A stretch of 64,000 nucleotides of DNA from Macrosoma leucophasiata (Eukaryota > Arthropoda > Insecta > Lepidoptera > Hedylidae), in NCBI GenBank assembly GCA_036365455.1, contig JAWQUS010000030.1:1178001-1242000 (forward strand), given 5' to 3'. The notes under the pieces were generated by a model. The model saw only the letters and a list, made by a program, of their open reading frames with translations, was not told the DNA's origin and did not search any database. Below, one piece after another: positions 23,901-35,900 of this stretch. Both the position numbers and the translations under genes were made by a program. Every line of letters starts with the position of its first letter. The stretch's first letter is position 1.

Positions 23901-26900
23901 AGGACGATCACGTAATTGCGCGGTGTACATATTTACGGATATTTTTTTTTAATAATCGAGCCATCCGCCATCAGGAGCGCGTGTTATGATTTTCCTGAAC
24001 GGATCCAGGAATTGTCAGGTAATCGGATTCGATGGTTGAAGTGTGTGCGTTTTGCCTGCCTGCCATAGTGGGACACCGACCACGCGTCGCCATTGAGAGA
24101 AACAGGTCACTCGAAAGGACACAATTTATGTACCCTTTTTCTTTGTTCCCTTTCATTGTCTAATATTAACGTTTTAATTCCCTCCTCTGGGGATTCCCTA
24201 CCCCCCATAACCTAAACTGACTGACCTAGGTACCTCGTGGCAGAAGTCCATCGTATCGGTAGGTACCTAGTGGTAATAGGCTCCAGTCATTTAGGTAGGT
24301 AGGGCGAGGTGTAACTTTTGCCGTCGGGATACCGAACCCTATATGTACGGCACATTATTGTATTTATAGTTTTTAGGAACCGTAAACCACATTCACGCGG
24401 CTCGGACTGAGAATTGTCGACAGACAATTTCAATTCAATGCATTCACACGATGTTGTTGAACAATACATAGACAGATCAAGATAAATGACGAAGTAACTT
24501 TATACATATACCCCCTTATTCATAAACGTACATAAGATACGTTTTAGCTAAAGAATGCTTTGTCTTTGTCAGTTGCATTGTCAAATGTGCAGGATAGAAA
24601 AAGACAAAGGAGAGATTAGCAACACTGGCTAAAATACGTTTATGAATAAGGGGGTTAAGCGTTAGTTTAAGGTACCCAGCAAGAAATATTGCAAATCAAG
24701 GCTACGAAAGAGACGGCCAGTTTCGACTTCGTAGAGCGTTGTCTCTGCTGCACACTTCCTACGTAAATACTGATAGTGCGGTATTGGTCAAAACTTGATC
24801 GACGTCACATAGGTAAGGTACGAAAGAGATAACGCTCTTCAAGCGTTATCTCTTCAAGTTTCATTCCTGACGTCGGCGCAAGATTTCTTTTTGTATACCG
24901 TAACTCTCTTAAAAAACAAATGAATTGAAAATCATATGGACATACCAGCATTATATGTGTCGGTGCGTTCGGAGTGCGGGTAGTGTGCGCGCTTGTGCGA
25001 CAGGACCGCGGCGCGCGGCCCGGTAGCCGCATGCGGCTGTTGTTGCGGCTGGAAGAGAATGTTGCTACACATACTGTATGTTGCTAAGTACCTTTATGGT
25101 GAGAATAAAAGATACATGGAGAGTGAATTTAGATATAAGTGATTGAGACAAACAAAATCTTCAAATGCAAACTTTATTATTATTATTTTTTTAATTAATT
25201 TGTTTACTTTTCATGTACACAACAATATCACATCTAGTCATTATCATCATAATTTGAGCCAAAAGCCATCCCCTGTTGTACAGTCTCCTCATGGTCTGTC
25301 TCGTCGTTGACAAAAGATGACACAACTGATGTATTAGGTTAGGATCCCACTGCAGAATCATTTCGTTCATCCAGATATGCTGCAAACTTATTTTTTACGC
25401 ATATTTATAATCTAGAGAATATATATTATAATATAATGTATAATAGGTTGCCTATCAAAAATGGCTGCAATTTTTTTTTTTTGAGAAATATTTTTTTATT
25501 TGTTTTTTCAATAAAATATTGTGTACCTCACGGCAATATGCATAAAGACTGAAAAATCACGTCTGCCGTTGCGCACTTGGCCGCCCCTACGTATTTTCGT
25601 TCCGCCCCGATAACTTTTTACGTCCATGACTTATATGTATTATTTATATATCAAATTAAAGCTATTTTTTCTCATTATTATGGTATACGGGAGACAAATT
25701 AAATCATACGCAAATAAGAGTTGCTGGCTGTTAAAGATAAAAAAAATTAGGTTTGCAGCATATCTGGATGAACGAAATGATTCTGCAGTGGGATTTTAAC
25801 CTACATGGAGTTGATGACAGCATAGGAGAATTTTTTTACGGCCATGGATTCGAGTCTTTTGCAGCCTATCTTCATTCATTTTCAGGAGGCCAGCGCCGTG
25901 CGCAGGCAGCCCTGCGCCGCCACGCGCCCGGCGTACTCCGTACTCGCTCGGCACCGCCTCCACTCTGTATAGATACCTGCGCGGCAGTGGCGGCGGGTAG
26001 CGGCTGCAGGGCTCGCTGCAGACGGTGCGCGAGGGGCGCGGCGGTGTGCTGCAGCGCGGCCAGCGCCGTGCGCAGGCAGCCCTGCGCCGCCACGCGCCCG
26101 GCGTACTCGCTCAGCACCGCCTCCACTTTGCCGCCCTCCTGCGTTCGACATTTAAATATTTCATTTCAATCTTCCGACCCGGAAAACTCCCTCCCGCCTT
26201 AGAGTCATACGATGTGCCAAAGATACGACAGATAGAATTAATTAGTGAAGTTAGGTAAAAGGCGATTTTATAGCATACAAGGATACGTTCCTTGTTGCAA
26301 GGGGTGATATCCTGAACCGCACACGGTGCGGAGGCGTACCTGAGGCGGGCGTCCCCGGAGCTCGGCGGCGCGGCGGGCGACCAGGGCCAGCGCGGCGCGC
26401 GCGGCCAGGTCCGACGTGAGGGCGGGCAAGGAACCCGCGACGGCGTCGGCGTGCGCGCCGCATATGTAGCACAGAGTGCTCGCCTCGCGGTGATCTGCGT
26501 CCCGCTCTTGGGACAGTTTGTCGCCCAACATGTCTAAAAGTAGAATTTCATAAAATCTCCATGATTTTTGACGTGATAACGTGTTATAAATCGATGAACG
26601 TTGCACGCAAGAAAAAGTGTCAAGTTCCGTCTGAGCCGAGCGTGCAAGCGAGAGTGCGGAACGAGCAATAGGGACACGATCGCCCTCAGTGTTCGGCTCG
26701 TGACGCATGTTTTCTTATGAAATTATCATGTAAAATTAAAAATTATCGTCCATGAACCGACTTTACAGTCAACCAACCAGTGTTTCATAATAACCAAAAT
26801 AATAAAGCTGTAGTAACAATCAGTGGGCGGCGCGCACGCAGCCGTGCCAGCGCCCGCCCAGCAGCCCGCTGCACAATAACGTACCGCAGTAGGACGCTCC

Positions 26901-29900
26901 GGCCTCGTCCTCGGCGTGCGTCAGTACGGCGGCGAGCGCGTGCCTCCAGGAGGCCGGGTGGGCGGCGCGCACGCAGCCGTGCCAGCGCCCAGCAGCCCGC
27001 TGCACAATAACGTACCGCAGTAGGACGCTCCGGCCTCGTCCTCGGCGTGCGTCAGTACGGCGGCGAGCGCGTGCCTCCAGGAGGCCGGGTGGGCGGCGCG
27101 CACGCAGCCGTGCCAGCGCCCAGCAGCCCGCTGCACAATAACGTACCGCAGTAGGACGCTCCGGCCTCGTCCTCGGCGTGCGTCAGTACGGCGGCGAGCG
27201 CGTGCCTCCAGGAGGCCGGGTGGGCGGCGCGCACGCAGCCGTGCCAGCGCCCGCCCAGCAGCCCGCTGCACAATAACGCGATGGGGTCCGACTTGTTGGC
27301 GTTCAGGTAGTACACTTGCACTCGGTGCAGCAGCTCCGGACCGCCTGGGGAAATTCATTTTAATCTTCAGAATCAGAAATTTATTTATTCATAAAAGATG
27401 GGGTGAGTATCGTAGCGTACGCCGACGATGTCACGCTTCTGATAGCGTCGAATTCCCGGGCGGGTATTGAGGCCTCAGCTTCGTCAGCTCTACAGCTCGT
27501 CGGCGAGTGAGGGGTCCGGAACAGACTGGGATTTTCCCCTTCGAAGTCATCGACGATGACGAAAAAATTCCAGAGACCCCCCACCATCAGATTCGGTGGC
27601 GACTCTGTCAGAAGCGTGTGGTCGACTACGGTGCTGGGTGTGGTAATCGATGCGAGCCTTTCGTTCTCACAGCATGAGGCAACGATAGGGGAGCGGGCGG
27701 CAAATTACTTCGGCATGATGTCGAGAATTTCGGCGTGCTCTTGGGGTATACGGTACAGGGCTCTTCGGATATCCGTTGTCCATTCACGTTGTGCGGAGTG
27801 CGCTATTGCGCACTGTCAGGCCACGGTTGCTTCAAAGGCAGACTCTTCCGCATGAAACTTGCAGACGCGGGATCCTGCCCCTACGGAAACGCAGAGGTAG
27901 AGGACGTACACCACGTCCTGTGGGAGTGCTCTCCCTATAGCGAGCATAGGGACGACCTACTGAACGGCGCGAGGCCGCTAGAAGTGGGTCCGATTTATTA
28001 TCGTGATCTTGTGGGCTCGGAGGCGAACTTCAGGCGCTTACGGGACTTCGCGCATCGGTGGCACGAGATACGGAGTAGATTGGAGAGAGAAGAGAAGGAA
28101 AGACGGAGGACGTGAAGAAAGAAGAGAGAAGAAAGAAGAAAAGTCTGCGAAGACCAGCTACACGATCACACAGAAAGGGGAGAGTGACATTAGCGACGCA
28201 TCTAAACACTGAGAGTAAAGAACTTGTTGGGAGTCAAGCTCGCGACATAAGGTAGACACAATAGGTGTTACCAAAATAAGTAGCTCTACGGTAACGAAAG
28301 ATCTGGGGGTAATTTTTGATCGTAGACTTAATTTCAATGAACACGTTACTACCGTTGCAAAAGAATCATTCCAGCGTTTAGGATTTGTACTGAGGAATTC
28401 CCGTGGCTTTAGTAGTGATTGCGTAATACGGCTTTTATAAAACGCGCTAGTCCGTAGCAAACTGGAGGCTAGTTCATGCGTGTGGAACCCACATCACTCC
28501 ACCCACGAACTCCTACTAGAAAAGGTACAAAAAGGCATTTCTAAGATACCTTTACAAACACAAATTTGGTTATTATCCACTGATGTACCCCACGGCTTTC
28601 CTCCTGGGGTGCCTCAATTACAACTCCCTGAAGACCAGGAGAGCCAATGGGCAATTGGTCATTATGTTCAAACTCCTCCGTGGTTTGATTGATGCTCCGT
28701 GCCTGCACAATGAGTTGGCTCGTTTATACGTCCCGCCCGTCCAGGACAAATACTTGCGTACTAGGAAGCATAAACTGCTCGCTGTACCATCTACTCGGAC
28801 AATTGCACACGCTAACTCCTTTGTTCCGCGCGCGCTCTCTGTCCTCTGTGCTCTATTTTTGTCCTTTCCCGACTTCGACTTGTTTGTGGATGGATGGAAG
28901 CCTGTTGTGAGTGTGTGTTGCAGTTCAGTGAAAGCCTCTTAACATTACTAAATCTTATGTTTTTAATTTAATTTTGTGTATTTTTTTTTTGTTTTGTTTT
29001 GATATGACATGTATCCGAGTTAGTTAGTGTAATTGGACTTGTTGTCCGTTCTAGTTAACTATAAATAAATAAATAAGCAAGGAGCAGTTCGTGCGCGCAT
29101 CTCCCGAGATTCGGTCCATATAACCAGGATGGTTAGTGGGGCCATGGGAAGGTCGGTGGGTTATTCATTTAGGGTGACAAGCACCATTTATGAAACGTCT
29201 CAAACGAACAAAATAAATTAAAGCGAATAACCATTGATATACGTGTCCATTTACAAACTTAAAAAATATAATCAAGAACATCATTAAGATAATGAAATAA
29301 GAATAGTACCTAGTTGAAATAAAACTAGCAAAATAGTGAAATCAAAATAGAAAATACTCAGTTGAAATGAAATAAGAAGTAGTTAGGACTTAAAATAAAT
29401 CCAAGCAATTTCGCTAGCTAAGTGTGAACAGTAATTTTACCGTGTACCCACGCGGTTTCGCTACCGCAGGCGGTAGCAAATAACGCGCAGGTCTGAATCG
29501 GGCTTGATGCGGTCGTACCTCCGCCCTCGAGTCCCTACACTGGGACTCCCGCCAGCAAATACATGTGCATAGAAGAGCGCTACTCACCGAGCGACGCGAT
29601 GAGCAGGGCGTCGGCGACGCGGCCGGCCTGCACGCACAGCTCGGCGGCGGCGGCCGGGCGCCCGCACGCCAGCGCGCGGCACGCGGCGCTCCGCCAGTCT
29701 GCCCGACATACAACTGGTAAGTTCTCGGCCACCGCAGTAGCGGATAAGGTCGAGGGACTCCTCCTTCCCAGGCGTTCTGCCCTTACTTACTAAGGGCGTG
29801 ATAAGTTGTGAACGAAAGGGGGAGGGGAGGTTTCGTGCGTGCTAGGACTCACCGGGGAGTGTTTGTGTATTATTTTTTAATTTTTCCTTTTTTTTTTAAT

Positions 29901-32900
29901 TCTTCCGACATACACAATATCGTTACGCAGGTGAAAGTTGGGGCAGAGTGGGGCGCTAAACTAGCATTAACACAGCAGAAGTATTGAGTTTTAAAATGAC
30001 GAGTTCCACGTTGGGCCCGCACCTTGTACGTTATATCAAAACATAGAGAAAAACACTCAAGAAGTGACATTCTTATTTTTGAAAGATACTTACGACAGTT
30101 CATTGAAAGTATATTAAGGGATTTGGATAGCTGAAAAAGATCCCCCCTTATTCATAAAATGTATTTTAGCTAATGTTGCTAATTTCTCCTTCGTCTTTTT
30201 CTATCTTGCACATTTGACAATGCAACTGACAAAGACAAAGCATTCTATAGCTAAAACGTATCTAACGTACGTTTATGAACAAGAGGGTTAGTATTTAATA
30301 CTTCTTCTCTCAATATAATGTACAAGGTGCGGGCCAAGCGCCATACATTTTGGAACGTCTCCTTTAAATGTTATAAACATACCTTCTCCATTAGGTATGA
30401 TAACATTTGACACATCCGAATCCAAGTCGACATTCGCTAGCTTCCTCTCGATCAGCGTGTGCGCATCCTACGAACACAAGAAGTACATTATGAATACACA
30501 AAGAAGTACTTCACAAAAATCTTATGTGGACACAACAAATTGTATAGATTCAAGACATTGGGAGCGTCTTCTACTGTGTCTACAATGTTGAGTGCTCTGC
30601 TGAACCACACGGCGGACACTCCGCCAAAATTCCATACAAACGCTTAATTTAGTCTCTATTACACAGACATCAATCAGTGACGTGTATTTACATGTGCACC
30701 TGTGTGCGTAACACGTAGAGAATACAAAACGTCGCCCATAAGAGGGGAGGAAGTTGGGTGATGCGGGGAAATCGGGCGGGACGTCGAGGTGTCCATTCAA
30801 TACATAGTATTATCACATATTCTCTGGCTGAACTGATCGACATGGTGCCACCGTCTCTTTTTCTACACCGTACTGTGGAAACATCAAGTAATCCCATAGC
30901 ATCCCACAGGAAAATTTTTGCGGGATAAAAACTAGCCTGTGTTAATCCAAGTTACCCTCTATGTGTGTGCCAAATTTCATGAAAATCGGTTCAGCAGTTT
31001 TTGCGTGAAGGCATGACAAACAAACATACAAACTTTCGCATTTATAATATATATATAAATAATATAAATGCGAAAGTTTGTATGTTTGTACGAAATATAC
31101 GATATAGAGCATAGTTGACGTACTTACCGACAGATCAGTGCTAGTGTCAGTAGACAGTTCGGCCTCCGTCTCCGTCGACTCGCCCTGCATCGGTTACGTT
31201 AGCGGAAAAACAAGACGTTAGTTCGGATAGATACATGCTACTTGTGCATAGAACAGTCAGATATTAACAGTATGAGAAAAAGTTACTGAGAAAAACAAGT
31301 ATACTCAACAATTAATATTGCACAATGAGCAAGACAAATAAGAAAGAGCATGACAAAGAATGTCCCATATTCTTTCATTTAGTCTTATCTTGCCGTTTGT
31401 AAAAGAGAGTATTGGACCATTATTTATTTTATTTTTGTTTGCTTTGACATATTAATCAACGTATCGGTTGTTATTCGCTTTAATTTTATATTTGTAATTT
31501 GACCTATCACTAGCAAATTCTATTATTTCTAAGTGATTAAATAAATTTTAGAGTTTTGAGCGTACGAAAGAGACAATCGACTAGTCGTAGAGCGTTATCT
31601 CTATTGCACACTGCCTACGTAAGCACTGGCAGTCCGGTATTAGTCAAAACGTTGATCAAAATGGGCGACAAACGTCAAATCGGTAAGGTGCGAAAGAGAA
31701 AACACTAATAAGCCGAAATAAGCCGAAGTCTCCTTCCTAAAGTCGATGTGCTATATTTCTTGTTGGATATTATATGTGTAATGTTTGTAAGAATTCGAAG
31801 TTTAGTCAAATTATTAGGTTATGGAAAGTAGATATAATTAGGACTTTTGCAACTAAATGTAGGGAGGCAACCAAATCAAGTGCAAAGTTAATATGAAGTA
31901 GAATATTTTAGACTAGCGCGGAAATGTTATCACTGGGTGTATGTTGAATTTTAAAGGATTTTGAAATCAATACAACGTAAGATACTTATGCACTGTTTTT
32001 ATTTTGTTATGAGTCAATAAAATATTATGAAATAGAGGCCACTTACCCGACTGAGCGCCGCGGGCGTGGAGTCAGCGGCGGGGGTGGCGGGGGGAGTGGT
32101 GCGGAACTTGGCGGCGATCTCGTCTTGTTTGAATCCTGAAAACAAAATATTTATGTAATGCCGGTTACGTACATAGCCATAGGCGTATGGGTAACTAACA
32201 CCCAAATTCTCAGAGGTTTTTTTTTTTTTTTATGTAATGGAAGTGGCAAACAAGCATGCAGTTCACATTGATGTTAAGTGATGACTGCAGCCTATAGACA
32301 CCCACATGAAGACCAAGGCCAAAATGCAGATGCGTTACCACCCCTGAGGCCTAAGGTGTTATGCCTCTGTGCCGGAAATTACAGGGCCGTACATTACCAC
32401 CTGACCGGAACACGATAGTGCTGAACACTACCATTTAGCGGCAAGTAAATTAGGTAATGCGGTGGTGCCTACGCCCGCGAGCTCCGTCACTGGAGCTCTA
32501 CCACCAGTAAAACAGTTACTTAAAACATTGCTTGACTCACACTCAGCTTAAGATATTTTACGAGGACGCCTCGAAATCCATATTCTTGGTTGTATTTTGA
32601 CAATTACTCACGTGTAAAATCCATTATTATAGAAAAATATGGTCATCATCATCATATCAGCCATAGGACGTCCACTGCTGAACTTAGGCCTCCCCCAATG
32701 ACCTCCATGCCGACCGATCGGAAGCGACGTGCCTCCAGCGAAAAATATGGTATGTAATTATATTTCCAGACAGTTTCAACACGAAAAACTTATTGAGCGC
32801 AAGAATATGGCGCAAATATAAACACTCCTCGAAACTTCAAGGTAGGTCGTGAGGTACCTTGGAGTTTGACAATTGCTTCCTTACCTCAAACGGAGGCAGA

Positions 32901-35900
32901 ATGTCGATTTGACGTTCTTAGTTACAATTAAGAATATCAATTCCGTTGAGTAAGGTCGAGATTAAGATTTAGAATATGGGTGTTAGACATCATCCGTTAT
33001 TCCCTCAGGCCGCCAGAAAATTATGATAATTGATTTCTTATTGTTCTTGGACCAACTTGGGTCCATCTGCTGCCTCAAGAATAATTTGGTGAAATATGAA
33101 ATTGCGACATCGAGGGCCTCGAATAACGACGGAACGAGGTAAGGCTGCTGAGGCGGCAGTTTAACGAGGTCGTGCAGACACGAAGCGCTCTATTTTTTAT
33201 TACTCTTTGCGTGACTAGCGATCCTATGCGTGATCACTAGTTGAAGTTTAATTGTAATACTTATATGAAACTATTTTCACGGATTTACCTCGTGTACATT
33301 AAACTAAAATGATTTCAAGATCTTCTTTTTCTTTATACAATGGCTTCTACCTCGATTTGGATTTTTAGGATCAACCCGACGTTTAGGTCGCTTTTCAGCT
33401 TCCGTGGTACCGGGCAGACTGAGGTGACATTTGTCTGACGGCAGTTTGAAAAATTATATGTAGCTACCTCCATCGATTTGATTTTATTTTGCTGAGTATG
33501 GGATCCCATGATGTTGATGACCGCGGACATAGCGGAACCATTACATCCGGGTTGATAATGTACAGATAGAGAACACAAACCCATTCTACGAATGGTACGC
33601 GAGGCTATTGAAATTAAAACAACACCCATATTTTAATAGAGAAGATGGATTTTTAGGGTTCCGCAGTAAACAAGGAACCCTTATAGTATGTCTGTCCGTC
33701 CGCGGTTTAGCGCAAAAGCTTTTGGAACTAGAGACTTGAAATTTGGCACAAGTATACACTATAATTCCACCGACAAAGTGGTAGAATAAAACATGAAAAA
33801 AAATTATTTAGGTTACCTGCACTACAGGTAACGCGCGGACATTTTTTTTAATTTTTGTTTTCTATATAGTGTGGGATATCGTTGGATAGGTCTTTCAAAA
33901 ACGTTAGGGATTTGCTAATATATTAGGTTGGGGAAAAAGTTTCTTCGCATTTTTTAAGATAATTCAATTTTTTTTTTAATATAGTTTATTTAAATTTAAC
34001 TAAAGTATGTATGTACCATTTTGTTCGATAACCTTTTGCCATCTTGTAGGTGATGATCCCATTGCTATAAACATTTTGGGACTTCTCATCAAAATACCGC
34101 GACAAGTGGATTTGGCAGTCCTCTCGTGATGTTAACCTAACATTGCATAAAGAATTCTGAAGAGACCGAAACAGATGGAAATCTGAAGGTGCAAGGTCAG
34201 GACTATACGGCGGATGCATTAACACCTCCCAGCCACACTCTCTTAATTTTTGCTGAGTGGCTATAGATGTGTGAGGTCTAGCGTTATCATGATGAAACAC
34301 CACACCCCTTCTGTTGATCAATTCCGGCCGCTTTCTCTCAACTTCTTGCTTTAATCTCATCAGTTGTTCGCAGTAGAGTTCAGAATCGATAGTCCTGCCT
34401 GGTGGTAAAAGCTCATAATGAATAATGCCCTACCAACCCCACCACACACACAACATCACCTTATTGCGAGTTAACCCGGGTTTCGCCACAGTCTGTGAAG
34501 CCTGACCGGCCTTTGACCACGACCTTTTTCGCACGTTCTTGTCGTACGTGATCCACTTTTCATCACCAGTTATCAGCTTCTTCAAAAATGATTCGGTTTC
34601 ATTACGTCGTAATAAAGAATCACAAATGAGTACACGGTTCGTTAGGTTTCTTTCAGTGAGCTCGTGAGGTACCCAAATATCGAGCTTTTTATGTACCCAG
34701 CTTTTTTAAAATGCGCCAAAACTGTTTTGTGATCAATTCTCAGTTTTTCAGCTACGTCGTAACTACTGATATGTCGATCTTGCTCCACTTTTTCAAAAAT
34801 GGCATCCATTTTATCCGTAATAGGGCGACCAGAGCGAGGTGCATCTTTGACATCAAAATTTCCGGATTGAAAACGCTTAAACCAAATTTGTGCTATTCTC
34901 ACAGACACTGCACTAGGTCCATAAACATCGCAAATTTTTTTCGCGGCATGCGATGCATTTTTACTTTTTTATTCACTCATCTTGACAGTACGAAAAACAA
35001 ATGAAAATCACACACTTTGCCTAATTTGAATTTGGAATTATGTTCTTTAAAATTTAACTTTCAATGATACCAAAACCAGCCAGATACAAATACTACACCC
35101 AAAGATATTTTATTACAAGTTCATACATACTATAATGCGAAAAGACTTTTTCCCCAACCTATTAATTTTTCGATTTAGTTCACGATTCGTGACTTATTAA
35201 ACTTTAAAGTGCCAATTTTCGTTCGAGTCAAGTGTCTCTCCTTCCCCTCTACCAACTAAACGGTTGTTCTTACAATTTTGCGTATAATAGTCGATCAAAT
35301 TTAATTTACTCGAAATTTTTGAACAACTGTATAGAATTTTTTTTTTTTTCGTTACATAATTTAAACCTAAAACTACGGAACCCTACACTGCGCGTGGCCC
35401 GGTGGTGACACGCACTTGACCGGTTTTATTTAAGTACTCCGGCAGCGACCTTCTTAATTCACATGAGACAGTACAAGATATAAAACAATGAAACTTACCC
35501 AACAAATTAAGCACTTCATCACGGAAGGTAGGCAGCAAGCTCGCTCGCAGGAAGAACCACACGTAGCGCTCGCTCTGGGCGGCGGCCGCCTCGCCCCTCT
35601 GCCGACAGTACCTGCCGACGGCACGTGGACATAACGGCAAGCCTTCAAACGTCCCACGGCTGGGCCCGAGTCTCTCCCCTTTTTGGGGGGAGGCCGCTGC
35701 TCCAATGCGGGTAGGTGGAGATACGGGTTAGTGGCCAACCCGCTGTCGGATGTTTTCAAACTGCCTATAAGGCCCCCGACAAGGTTTAACGACTGCTATC
35801 TATCGATAGCAACCGGGACCGACGGCTTAATGTGCCCTCGAAAGCACGGAAAACATGGACATATTGCAACAATTTTCATAACTTCACCATTGTTTTTAGA

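Noticed and set aside
25753..26202. 149-codon plus-strand frame starting MQHIWMNEM
   Set aside because: Runs from the inverted repeat into antisense of Sec31 exon 18; no independent support.
26921..27358. Minus-strand 145-codon frame reading through the exon 16 array
   Set aside because: Changes phase at each unit and departs from the Sec31 family; splicing at GTACGT is preferred.
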